Positions 1 to 11,661 of a stretch of 64,000 nt of DNA are shown here, in pieces. The number at the start of each line of letters is the position of its first letter. Position 1 is the stretch's first letter. The position numbers and the translations under genes are program-made. The stretch is from NCBI GenBank assembly GCA_022579005.1, contig MU401658.1, forward strand, positions 1 to 64,000, written 5' to 3'. The stretch comes from Poronia punctata. Taxonomy: Eukaryota; Ascomycota; Sordariomycetes; Xylariales; Xylariaceae. The notes beneath the pieces were generated by a model, which did no database searches, was not told the DNA's origin, and saw only the letters and a list, made by a program, of their open reading frames with translations.

Positions 1-504
1 TTATATTATAATATATAAATATATATTATTAAAAAAACTAATAATATATTTTTAATTTATTTAAAAGCTTTAAGTAAGTTTTTAAATACTTTATTAAATT
101 TTTTATTATATTTATTAAAAATATTATATATAACTTAAGTATTTTTTTTTAAAAAAAAATAAAAAATTTTATATTAACTTTACTATTATTTATTATAATT
201 TATTTTTGCTAATTATTTAACTTTTGCTTAGCTTTTAGCTTTTTTAATTTTAACCTTTGTTGTAGCTTTATATTTTTTTTATTTTCCTTTGCTTTAGCAG
301 CCTTCTTTTATATTTTTAGTTTTTGTATAAGTATTTTATCTTGCTTTTTTATCTTTTAGCGTTGCTTTTTTAATTATAGCTATTGCTTTTTAAAAGCTAA
401 CTAGTTTTGTTGTTTATTAGTTTAGCTACAAATAGCCTGCTAATAAAAGTTGTTATTTTAATAAGCAAGGGTTTTTTTTTAAAAGCTTTATAATTATAAC
501 TAAA
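1..504. repeat. RIP-like AT-rich relic flanking the retrotransposon
   Basis: This is almost pure A/T sequence with stop codons in all frames. It belongs to an older degraded repeat into which the element at 505-7878 was inserted, because positions 500-504 (CTAAA) are the left copy of that element's target duplication. Read on the minus strand, about 200-420 is lysine-codon rich, which could be the degraded tail of a transposase or Gag-like protein, but I cannot assign it. No gene is visible. Confidence 0.8.
500..504. repeat. Target-site duplication, left copy (CTAAA)
   Basis: CTAAA directly precedes the 5' LTR and is repeated exactly at 7879-7883 directly after the 3' LTR. Five base pairs is the usual duplication length for Ty3/gypsy integrases. 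Confidence 0.9.
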
Positions 505-727
505 TGTAACGAGGCACCTAGCTAAGGAAGCTATCTGCGCACAGACCACCTATTAGCTAAAGCTACGCTAACTAATAGCTAAGGCTTTGCTAGTTACACC
601 CTTTTTAATTTTTTTAGCTAGTCTAGTTACTTATTTAGCTAACTAAATAAAAGTTATTTAATATACTTAGTTTTTAAAATCGCTAGCAACATTACTTTAT
701 AACTATTTTATTGCTTAAACCTTTATA
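505..727 (+). repeat. 5' LTR, heavily mutated
   Basis: These 223 bp align without gaps to 7656-7878. There are 34 differences, all C/T or G/A transitions. This copy carries the mutated (T or A) state at 26 of the 34 sites, so it is the more damaged LTR. It begins TGTAAC and ends TTATA. Confidence 0.93.
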
Positions 728-2660
728 CTTTTTTATTTTTATATTTTTAAGTTATAATGTAATATTTAGCAAAAGGATTTAAACTAAAAACTAGGCATAG
801 TTTGCAACTGCTAGGCAAATAACTAGCAATAATATAAACAAGCTTAATAAACCTAATACTAAAAATAAGCAACAAAAACTAAAAAAACTAGCTAATAATT
901 AAGCTAAATTTGCAAATAACTAAAAATAAAAAAGTAATAATAAACATAATAAAAAAAGCAAAAAACCTAATAGCGAACTAAAAAACTTAAAACAAAATGT
1001 GCTACTTATTAAAATAAACAATTAGCTAACAGCTAGCAACCTTTAAAAAGGTTAAAAGGGCAAAGGCTATTTCCTTTACCTTAGGCTGCTATTATACAAT
1101 AGCTTATTTAATAAGAGCTCTTACTGCAATAGTTTTTATAAAAGTTTAAAAGGCTAAAAAAATAATCTTTTAAACTAGATTATTAATATAATAAATTAAA
1201 ACTTATAGTTGCTCTAGCTACTTGCTAAGCAAAAAAAGCTATAATATAAAAATAACGCTAAAGCTTTTATATATAACTATAAGCAGCTAAAGCAAAATAC
1301 TACTGCTATAAAAATTAAAAACTAAATTGTAGCTATAAAAAAAGGCAATTAGTAAAAGCTTAGCTATAAAGATTTAATACAAATTATATAAGCTTTAATA
1401 TAAGCTAAGTTTAATATTTAAATAAATTAGCGTTTTTATTAAAATATATTAAATTATAATAATTTAAAAGATAAGGCTACCTTTAACAACTTTTAAAAGT
1501 TTATTTAGCAAGAAAACGTTAATTTAAAGCTGTTTAAGCAAACTTTTTAAAAGTAGTTATATAAGCTCTAGCAATAAAAAAATAAAAACTTAAAAGATTT
1601 TTTTTTTTATTAGCAAGTATTAGTACAAAAACTTAAAAGCGCTATATTATTAAAAAATAATAGCTAACTAGCTTTTAACTATTAGTATAAACTTTAAAAA
1701 AAACTAAAAAAGGTTTTAATAAAGTAGCGTATATTGCTTAACAACGTAATTATAGTATATTAAGAGGCTAAAAGACAATAAAGCACTTAGCATTATGCTA
1801 GTAAAGAGCACAAGCTACTATAAAAGCGAAAATATGCTAAACGCTTACTAAAGCAAAAAAAGTTAATAAATAACTTAAAAGCGCCTAAGCAGTTTAAAAA
1901 AAAAACTAATAACTTATTAAAGCAATAAATAAATTAAAACTAAAGCAAATTAGCATATATTAGCAATAGCTTTATAAAGTACTACTATTATAGTAAAAAA
2001 AGCTATATAGCTAAGTATTGCTTAAAAAATAAGCAGTTAGCGTTAAATTGCTAATTAAGCAAAGTTAAGCAAAAACTACTAAAATAGCTTAAAAGTAAAA
2101 TATAAAACATTTAAGCAGCTTAGTTAAACTTTAAAAATAAAAAGTTAAAAGCTAAGCTAAAATAAGTTAATATGTTTAATTTATTTTAACAAAGTCTTAT
2201 AAAGCGTTTAGCACTATAAAGCTATTTTAAGCAATAGCTATAGTTTTTTTAAGTAGCAAGTAAAAGCTAAAGAAAGTTGTTATAAATATAAATATAAAGG
2301 CTTAAGTTAACATTATATATAAAGACTTTAAAAGAAAACACTTATATAAAGCAAACATTTTACTACTTTTGTTAATAAGACTAAATAAAAAGCTAATAAG
2401 GTGCTAAGCAGCCTATATAGCTAGTTTTTAAATAGTTAACGCTTAAAAAATTAAATAAACCTTTAAATAAGTATTTTACGCAATATATAAAAAGTAAAAA
2501 GCACTAAAGCTTTTAATATTATAGCTAGGAATAGGTTAGTTAAGTATACTATTAAATATAGCCTTTACTTAATAGTTTTATAGTAAATACTAAAAAATAA
2601 ACTTTAAAAAGTTTGCTAAAAACGTAGTCGGTAGTTAGGCAGCGTACGTTGCTAACTTAA
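728..2660 (+). pseudogene. gag remnant with CCHC zinc knuckle, RIP-degraded
   Basis: The region downstream of the 5' LTR holds no open frame. At 1980-2021 the codon series still shows the spacing of a retroviral CCHC zinc knuckle (C-x2-C-x4-H-x4-C), with several Cys codons now TAC/TAT and the His codon now TAT, as expected from G-to-A and C-to-T change. This marks the nucleocapsid end of Gag. The protease expected between here and the RT was not located. Confidence 0.65.
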
Positions 2661-2899
2661 TAAGTATAAGTATTAGCTTTAAAAAAGAATTACTATTTTT
2701 TAAAATTAATAATAAGCTTAATATTAAAAATAAAATTAATTTACCTAAGTATTTTAAAGTATTTTAGCATATATACTTTAAGCTATTAGCAAAAAAGTTG
2801 CTAGTGCTAAAAAAAGCATAATATGTAATAAACCTAGTAAAAAGGGCATAAGTATTATTTAGCCTAATTTATTTTACTATAAAGGCTTAATAGCAAGTG

Positions 2900-5800
2900 C
2901 TTAAGGAGTACTTTAAAAAGAACTTTTAAATAAGCTATATATAGCACTTAAAAGCAAACGTAAAAGCTTTAATTTTATTTATACTAAAAAAAGATAAAAC
3001 TATAAAGCTTTACGTTAATTATAAGGGCTTAAATAAAGTAACTATAAAAAATAAGTATTTTTTACCTCTTATATTAAAAGTAATAAATAAGCTAAGGTTA
3101 GCAAAGGTTTTTTTAAAGCTAGACTTTAAAAATGCTTACTATTATATTTAAATTAAACGCAGCAATAAGTAAAAAACCGCTTTTTAAACAAAATATAGGC
3201 ATTTTAAATATATAGTTATGCTTTTTAAACTAACTAATACTTTTGCAACTTTTTAGGCCTATATGTACAAAGTATTAGCTAGGCTAGTAAATTATATTTG
3301 CGTAGTTTATTTAAACAATATTGTAGTTTTTTTAAAAAATAAAAAAAAATATAAAAAGTACTTCTAATTAGTTTATAAGCAGTTAGCAAAGTATTAACTA
3401 TTTACAAAGCTATTAAAGTGCAAGTTTTTTAAAACTAAAATAAAGTTTTTAAAGTTTATTATTATAACTAAGAAAATAAAAATAAATTTTTAAAAGGTTG
3501 CTACTATTTAAAAGTAAAAGGCACTAACTTTAGTATATAATATATAAGTGTTTTTAAAGTTTGCAAACTTTTATAAAAAGTTTATAGCTAAGTATATAAA
3601 CGTTATAACGCTAATTATAATAATTTTAAAAGGTTATACTTTACTAAGCTACGTTTTTAAATAGACTTTAAAAGCGGACTAGGCGTTTAAAAACATAAAA
3701 AAAACCTTTATATTAGCAACTACTTTTTACTACTAAAACGGCCGTTTAAATACTAAAGTAAAAATAAATGCGTTAATAAAAGCAATATTAAAAATACTAT
3801 TATAACTTTATAAAAAAACATAAAAACTAGTTGCTTATTAGTTATAAAAGCTAATAAACACAAAGACTAAATAGGCAATAAGCTAGCAAAAGCTTTTAGT
3901 AATTATAAAAAGCTATAAGCACTAGCAGCAGTACTTTAAAAAAACAAACAAGACTTTTATAATATAAATAAATTATATAGCTTTAAAAGGCGTAGTTAAC
4001 TTACTAGCGCAAAACCTTTAAAGAAAGCTTGCTTACTAAGTATATAAGTTAGCATAGTTTAATTTTAATATAAAATACTAATTAAGCATATTAAACTTAG
4101 TAAATAAACTATTAAAAAAGCCAAATTATATAGCTAAAAAGATTTAGTATAAAAATATAATACTAACGCTAAAAAAAAAGCTTTAACTAATTAGCAAGCT
4201 ACTATAGTAAGTATAGTAGTTATTAACAAAGATCTTGTTTAAAAAAAAAAAAAGGGGTAAAGCATTAGCTTACGCTATTAAAGCAGCTTAAAAAGCTTTA
4301 TTAAACTTATACTTATTAGCTTATTTAATAATAAAAGTATAAATTATAAACTTGCAAGCTTATAAAGCGCTAGACTTTTATTATATAATTATAAACAATT
4401 TCTAAAAGTAAAAAGGTAAAGAGCACTAATATATATACTTAACTTATATATTATGCACTATATAAATAATAGTAGTAATTTATTTAGTAAAAGCTACTGC
4501 TAAAAGCATAAAAACTGCTTTTTAAAAAAAAGGAGCTAAGGCTATTATTTATAACTAATATATTTTATGCGCTAAAGCTAAGAAATTAGCTTAAAGCAAA
4601 ATAGCTTTTAAACTAGTAGCTTTAATATAGTTTTATAAAATAGTTTATAAACTGTAAGCTAAAAACTTTACTTTTGCAAAGCTAGCAGAAATTATATGCT
4701 ATAAAGCTAAAATATATAAAAAATATTACGTTAATAATATAAATATATTACATTTTAAAAAATAGCTAATAATTTTAGCTTAAAAAGTTTTAGTAAAGCA
4801 ATTAATATACTAGCACTATAATAACTTAAAAGCTAAGTATATAGAAAAAAACAAGATAGCTAAGTTATTATAGCGTAAGTTTTATTAAAAAAGCTTAAAG
4901 CAAAACGTTTAAAAATATGTTGCTAGCTATGCGTAATATAAAAAAGCTTAAAAGCTAAAGTATAAGCTTTATAAAAAGCTTTAATTATTACTTTTATTAA
5001 AATAGCTTTTTTAAAAGATTAGCTTAGATTTTATTATAAAACTACTTTTATATATAAAAGCAAATAGCAACATTTATAATATAATTTTAGTTATTATAAA
5101 CTAGTTTATAAAAATAGCATTGTTTATTTTTATATAAAAAACGCTTAATGCTGCTAAGCTTATAGTAATTATATACTATAAAGTAAACTGCTAGTATAAG
5201 TTTTTAAAAAGGATTATAAGTAATAAAAACAAACTTATTATAAGCAAATTTTAAAAAAAGTTTTATAAAGTATAAAAAGTATGTTAGCAGCTATTTACTA
5301 TATAGCATTTTTAAACTAATAGCTAAACAAAACAAGTATACTAAACTTTAAAAAAGTACTTTTATACTTTTTATAGTAGTAAGCTAAATAGCTAGGTTAA
5401 AGTATTAGTAAATGCTAAGTTTGTATATAATAATAGCTAATATGCTACTATAAGCTATTTGCTATTTAAAGCATTATATAAATATTACTTAAAAAGTATT
5501 AAATATATACTAAAGCGGCTTTAATTTAATGTTTAAAAGGTAAAAAAAAGGCTATAGTAAATAAAGGCTATATGCTACGTAGTTTGTAAGCACTAAGAAT
5601 AAGCGATAAAGTTAATATAAAAGCATTATAATAAGCGCTATATGCTAAAGGAGTTTTAAGCAAGTAATATAGTAAAGCTATTAACAGTATACTTTAAGTT
5701 TAAGTGCAAGAAAAAACTAGCTTTTATATATATTTAAGTTAAAGTTATTAAAAAAATAAAAACTTAAGCGTACTAGATCTAGTTGCTAAAAATTTATTTT

Positions 5801-6060
5801 TAAGTTTATAATATATTTTTTATATTATTACTTAAGCTATAAATAAACTAGCTAAAAAACGCTAGCAAAGCAGCGCTATTTAAGTTAAAAAATAAGTAAG
5901 AAAAATAAGCAGTAAAAAATATTGTTTAGCATTAAAAAAACTAAAGTAAATAAAAATACTTAGTAAAATAAAAAGGCTAGCTAGTAAAATATAATATTTA
6001 AAAGCTAGCTAAATACTTAGTAAATATAAGCTATTTATTAAACTAATATAAAAAAAAAGT
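2900..6060 (+). pseudogene. pol remnant: RT, RNase H, integrase, chromodomain, RIP-degraded
   Basis: Gypsy pol domains are legible through the stops. RT runs from about 3040, with the catalytic box at 3308-3319 reading YLNN where families have YLDD. An RNase H-like stretch lies around 3690-3900. The integrase zinc-binding region is at about 4810-4950, and the integrase core begins with Asp-Phe-Ile at 5027 and continues through a degraded DRD-type motif near 5215. A chromodomain reading with the hallmark YLVK.KG segment starts near 5912 and ends near 6055. Trp codons have become TAG/TAA throughout. The order RT-RH-IN-chromodomain identifies a chromovirus Pol. No restored reading is offered. 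Confidence 0.85.
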
Positions 6061-7641
6061 TAAAAAAGTTTATACTAAGTAAAATAATAAATAAAGTAGT
6101 TATAATTAGTATAATAAATACTAAATTATAAAATATATACTTAGTTAATAAAAAAACAGTAAGCTATTGCTAAGCAAGCTAAAACTAAGCTATAATATTA
6201 TAAAAAATAAAAACTTTTACTTTAATAAACTTATTATAACCTAAAATGCACTTTAAACTACTAATATAAAAAGTATTATTATTAAATAAAAAGTTAGCAA
6301 GCAAAAGCTAAAAGGTAGCTAAAAAAGCAAATAATATATTATATTATTAAAATAGCTGTAGCTAAAAATAAGCAATATAATTTAATAAATATTATAAATA
6401 AGGCTAACAGTAGTAATAAAAACTATATTATAAATAAAAATCTTTTAATAGGCTTTACTAATACTAAAAAACGCTTTAATGCTTTTATTTTTATAAGCTT
6501 TTTTAAAGTTTAGCTTTTTATTAGCAGCTTTTAAAATAAATATGCGTAACTAGCGTAAATAAGTATTTAAATTGCTTAAAAGGCTATTTTAATATTTTAA
6601 AAAGAAAATAAAAAACTAAGCTTTGTATATAATATTATTAAAGTTGTTAGGTAAAAGCTTTTTTTTGCTAATATAAAACTATTAAATATTAGTAAATATA
6701 TTAGCAAATAAGTAGTAAAAGTATAAATAATAAAAAAAGCAACTATAATAGTTAATAAATAATAAATAATAACTAATTTTTAATAAATAGCAGTATAGCG
6801 TTGCTTTTTTTTTTTAATTAGTATAACTGGCTTTTTTTTAAAAATAACTATATGCTAAAAAGCTAAGCTTGCTTTAAATAAGCAAAATATGCATTAACTT
6901 ATAGCAATAAAAGTATTATTTAATAAGGTAGCGTTTGCACTTACGTTTTTATTTTTGTTTTTATTTTTAGCTTTAACAATAGTAGCTTAATAGTTTTGCT
7001 AAGCGTTTTTTATTTTAGCGCAAAAATAAGTAGCATACTATATAATTTATTAAGCTATACTAACTAAAGTAAAAGGTATTTAAAAAAAAATAAACATTTA
7101 AGCAAACTAATAAGTAAAAGAGTAGCAAACGTATAGCGCAACAACCTTAGTAGTTTTTTTTATAAAAAGCATAATTAATATTATTAAAGCAGCAAAAATA
7201 GCAAATATAAAAATCTAAATATATACTAAAAACGCAGTACTAGCAAAGCTTTTTATTAAGCATTGTTGTAATTTTTAGCTTATTGCTATTTAGTTAAGCA
7301 AGATTATAGTTAAAATTAAAAATTTAATAGTTTAAAAATAACTAACTTATATTAGCATTAAAAGTGTACTAGTATATAAACTTAAAATAAAAAAGCTTTA
7401 AAGGCAGCATAATAGCAGTTGCTTAGCAAAAAGCTTAATAAAATAATAATGCTAAGAAAAAAAGTAAATACTGGAATAAGGTTATAAATAAAAAAAAATG
7501 TACAAAGCTAAGTATAAGCTAATAAGTTAATAAAAAAACAGCTTATAAAAGCTAATAGATTAATTTAATTAAAAAAATTAAAAATAGGCCTAATTAGCAA
7601 ATGTACTTATAAATATTAAAATTGCTAAGAACTAGTAACCT
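6061..7641. other. Unassigned 3' internal segment of the retrotransposon
   Basis: About 1.6 kb separates the chromodomain from the polypurine tract. No domain can be read in it. The base skew changes inside it: A-rich on the plus strand before about 6800, and T-rich around 6930-7020. This could reflect an antisense or additional reading frame, or a nested fragment of another repeat. I see no gene. Confidence 0.5.
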
Positions 7642-7655
7642 AGAGGAGAGGGCAG
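7642..7655 (+). other. Polypurine tract of the retrotransposon
   Basis: A purine run (AGAGGAGAGGG followed by CAG) directly abuts the TGTAA start of the 3' LTR, the expected site of plus-strand DNA priming. It is notable for keeping its G residues although the surrounding internal sequence has lost most G before purines. Confidence 0.75.
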
Positions 7656-7878
7656 TGTAATAGGGCACTTAGCTAAGAAAGCTATTTGCGCACAGACTAC
7701 TTATTAGCCAAAGCTACGCCGACTAATAGCTAAGGCTTTGCTGGTTATACCCTTTTTAATCCTTTTAGCCAGTCTGGTTACCTACCTAGCTAACTAGATA
7801 GAAGTTATCTAATATACCTAGTTCTTAGAATCGCTAGCAACATTACCTTGCAACTACCCTATTGCTTAAACCCTTACA
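7656..7878 (+). repeat. 3' LTR, less mutated copy
   Basis: This 223-bp direct repeat of 505-727 begins TGTAA and ends TTACA, giving a 5-bp terminal inverted repeat. It keeps the ancestral C or G at 26 of 34 sites that differ from the 5' LTR, so it is the better template for searching other copies. Confidence 0.93.
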
Positions 7879-10800
7879 CTAAACTAGCATGCTAAATAAA
7901 AATATATTACTTAAACGTTAATATGCAAAGTTATTTTGTATGCTTAAGTTAAAGTTAAATATACTTTTAAGGTAGCTATTATATATACTTTTAATTAAAA
8001 ACTTTTATAATTAGTTGTTTATTTTAATTATTAGCACCTATATACTATAGCGGCTTTAAAATTGTATAGGTTAGGTTTTTAAAAGGTTGTTGTTATAGTT
8101 TACGCGCTTTTTTTTTAATTAAAACGTTAATTTAAATTGCTTTTAAAAAGCAATTAAGTTGTATTACTTAACCTATTTATAGCTATATTAAACTTGCTAC
8201 TAATTTTAGTATTTTAGTAAGTTATTAAAATTTAAAAGTTTTATATTGCTTTATTATAAAATAATAAGTTTTAATCTATTTTTTTTATATATTAGATTAC
8301 TTAAATTAATAAAAAGTATTTTTTACTTTAAAAGTAAAATGCTATATATAGAATTTTAATTATATTAGTATAACTTAAAATAGTATTTTAATTTTTTTTA
8401 AAAAAATGCAATTTAGCGCAGCAATACCTTGCTACAATATGTAAATACTTTTTAAAGTTTACTTAGCTTTTTAAGTTTAAAAATTTTGCTATTTTTTAGT
8501 TAGCTTTTAAAAGGGTTTTAAAATGCTTTTAAGTTTTATATGCTTTTAATACTATTAAGTAGCTTGTTTTAATTGTTTAATATTATAATATTTAATAGTT
8601 TTATTATTGTAGCATAAAGCAAATTTTTCTTTATTAAATACGATTTTTTAAACAATGCTTTAATACTTTTTTTAAAATAAACGTAGCAAAGTTATATTAT
8701 AAATGTTAAATAGTAAAAAGTATTTTGCTTTTTATTAACGCTATAGGTTGCTTAAAAGTATTTGCTAAATTTTTAAATAATACTAATACTTTAGTTTAAA
8801 GTAATACTTATAATTTTGCTTTTATAAACATATTTTTATTTAATAAAAACTTAATACTTACTTTTTAATATTAAAAAAATAGTTTAAAATATAAAATAAT
8901 ATATTTTACTGCTTTTAAAATTAATAAAGCACTATATTAAAAAAAGAACTAAAATATGTTAGTTATAAAAAGCTTGCTAAATAAATTTTAAAAGCTTTTA
9001 TTACCTTTTTTTGCAAATGTTAAATACTATGCCTAAATAATCTCTTGCTAAAAAGCGCTATAAACGTATTTATAGTTAGCATTAATAGTAAACGCTTTTA
9101 GTTTATTTAATTTTTATTGCTTTGCTTGCTTTAAGTAAAAGTATATAATAATATAATTTAAATATAATTATGTTATATACTAAATATACTAGGTAATATT
9201 TTGTAATAAGTAAAAATTTTAATACTTAAATAAGTAAAATACTTATATAAACATTACTATTTTTTTTATTTTTTTGCATTAAAGCTAAAGCAATTCTTTA
9301 AGCTTTTAAAAGAAATAATAGTACTTATTGCTTTTAAATAAGGTATTAAAGGTAATCTATATTAGCTAAGCTTTTATAAATATTAATAATTAACTAGTTA
9401 TTGTTTTTAAATAAAAACTTTTTTAATTTGCAAGATATAAAAAACGCGTTTAAACTATATTAGCTTAAAACCTATATTATAAACAATATAATTAACTTAA
9501 GCTTGTTAATAGTTAATTAATTTTTTTAATAATTTAATAAATTAAATTAATAATAAAATATAAGGTTTTTGTAGGTAGTAAGGGAAAATAAACGTGTTTG
9601 CTATAAAATATAATTAAAAAATAAGGCAAGATGTTTAAGTTTTTTAATATAAAAAATTTAAAAACTATATTATAGCTTACTAGTATAAGTGTAGCTTTTC
9701 TTTTAAAATAAACTTTGTTTATTGTTTTTTTATTAGCTAAATATTATTAATAAAATAAATAAACTTTTTATTATACTTTTTGCAAACTTGCTAATTGTTT
9801 AAAAAAAAGTAATAGCGCTTTTTTTAACTATATAAAAAAACGTATAAAAAATTATTAATAAGGCTTTAAATATATAAAAAAAATAAGCTATATTTAGGTA
9901 GCATAACTTAAAAAAAATAATTTTTAAAATAACCTAAAATATGTTGTATTAAGCAAGTTAGCGTAACTTAATTTGTTTTGCTAATTTTTTATATATATAT
10001 TAATATATAATTAATTTTTAGTATAAGGTATAAAAATAAATATATTTTAAAGTTTGTTTTTTATAAGCAAAGCTAATAGTTATTTTTTTATAAGTAATAA
10101 GCTTTACTAGCAAAAAATTGTAAATAAATTGCTTATACCTAGCTAAAGTATAGCAAAGTTAATATTAAATTAATTTAAAAACTATTTTAATTTTAACTTT
10201 ATACTTATAAATTTTTTTTTTAAAATTTAGTTTTTTTATATATGCTTATAACTATTTAAGTTTTGCTTTTATATTAAAGGTTACTTTTATATATATAAAT
10301 AATTAAATAAGTATATATAGGCAAGCTTTTTTTTTAGTACACTAATATATATAGCAAAAAACTAGTGTGCTTAAAAATATTAGCATAGTAGTAGTAAATA
10401 AAAAAATAGTATGCTTGCTATTATATTATATTTAAATATAAAGTTAAAAATAAGTTAATATAAAATAATAATAAAAAATACTTTTTATATTTTAAAGTTG
10501 CTTAACTTTACTTTTTAGCAACGTTTTTATTAGTATTATAAATATAATATTGCTAATAAAAGTTTTAAGTAGCTTAAAAATCTTAGCAATATATATTAAG
10601 CTTTTTACTTTAATAAAGTAACTTGCTAAAAGTATTTATATATTGTTTTAAGTTGTACTTAAAATTTATAATAATTTATTAAAAATTTTAAAAGTAGACT
10701 ATATTTTAATATTAAGCATATTTACTATTAAATGTTTTAAAAAGTTTACTTAATTAACAAAATTATATTAAATAGCTTATATTTGCTTTTTTTCTTTTTA

Positions 10801-11165
10801 ACTAGCTTTTTTATTACTTTTATTTTTTAAAAGTGCGTATATATTTAAAATTAAATTAAATAAAACTTTTATTTTCTTTATATTTTTAATAATAGTATTA
10901 TTTAAAATTGCTTTTATAAAAACGTTTAATATTTTAGTTTTTAATAAACAAAGCTATAGTATTAAAAACAATGTTTAAAAAAAAGAAAATAAGCTAAATA
11001 AAAAAAAGCATTAAGTAAGGTTAACAAAAGATTTTAAAATGTAATAAAAAAAGGTTTAAAAAACAATTAAAGTATAACTAAATACTTAAGTATAAAAGAT
11101 AGCGTAATTAATTAATTACATATGCAAAAAATATATACTGCTAGAATTTTTAATACTTGCTAAGA
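7879..11165. repeat. RIP-like AT-rich relic, gene-free
   Basis: This is extreme A/T sequence with stops in all six frames, continuing the host repeat interrupted by the retrotransposon. Positions 7879-7883 are the right target duplication. I could not recognise protein domains or a second LTR pair here. The block ends sharply near 11,160, where G/C content returns to normal within a few tens of bases. Confidence 0.75.
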
Positions 11166-11179
11166 CATTAGTGCAGAGT

Positions 11180-11238
11180 GGGGAATTTACAGGTTGCAAG
11201 GGGAATTTACAGCTCCTAGGGGGGGGGGGAACTTACAG
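11180..11238 (+). repeat. Three spaced copies of a 13-bp motif at the edge of the AT-rich block
   Basis: GGGGAATTTACAG occurs at 11180-11192 and 11200-11212, and with one change (GGGGAACTTACAG) at 11226-11238. The starts are 20 and 26 bp apart. A run of 11 G (11219-11229) lies between copies two and three and overlaps the third. This sits exactly where the degraded DNA meets normal DNA. It could be a subterminal repeat of an eroded transposon or a protein-binding array; the sequence alone does not decide. Confidence 0.6.
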
Positions 11239-11661
11239 CTTGTCGCATTTCTTATGTAGGCCTGGGTGCATGGCCATCACTACCACCTACGAGTAGATTA
11301 CGTTGCACACAACATGATTCGCATCGTGAAGCTTTCACCAATTCCCAAAAAGGACATATACCAGCACGCAGTCAATAGCGGAAATCTTCCAGTAGCTATT
11401 CCAATTAGGCGCCCGGCCGCAAAAAGCTAGTGCTTCGCGAGGCGGTGGTCGCCGCATCTGCTGCACTGGGCCGATCAGTCGAACGAACGCAGACTAGACA
11501 CTAGATAAACCTAACCTAGACGAATCGAAAGGCGCGCGCAACCTCGTCCATACGAATTGGATTAGTACAATTTTGCGGTCCTGTCCTGCACCATTTCACC
11601 TCACCTCACCTCACGTCGTCGTTGTCGTCAGACCAAGCCATTACCGGCACGGCCAAGTACC
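11239..11661 (+). other. Spacer and probable promoter of the WRAP73-like gene
   Basis: This 420-bp stretch of normal composition lies between the AT-rich block and the WRAP73-like start codon. It contains one TACGAGTA motif at 11288-11295 and a short run of CACCT-type repeats near 11,595-11,615. No coding region is visible. Confidence 0.5.

Larger units (their letters stand above)
505..7878 (+). mobile_element. Ty3/gypsy chromovirus LTR retrotransposon, complete but inactivated
   Basis: This 7,374-bp element has two 223-bp LTRs in direct orientation. They begin TGTAA and end TTACA (TTATA in the mutated left copy), and the element is flanked by the 5-bp target duplication CTAAA at 500-504 and 7879-7883. 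A polypurine tract lies directly before the 3' LTR. The internal remnants are collinear: Gag zinc knuckle, RT, RNase H, integrase, chromodomain. RT before integrase defines Ty3/gypsy (Metaviridae), and a chromodomain after integrase defines chromoviruses, which target heterochromatin. Stops created by C-to-T and G-to-A changes interrupt every domain, so it cannot be autonomous. No convincing primer-binding site is readable after the 5' LTR. Confidence 0.92.

Noticed and set aside
1..11165. Mitochondrial or centromeric origin of the AT-rich block
   Set aside because: It contains a nuclear-type LTR retrotransposon with directional transition mutations and joins normal nuclear genes without a break; no mitochondrial genes are readable. 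A centromeric role cannot be excluded but nothing supports it.
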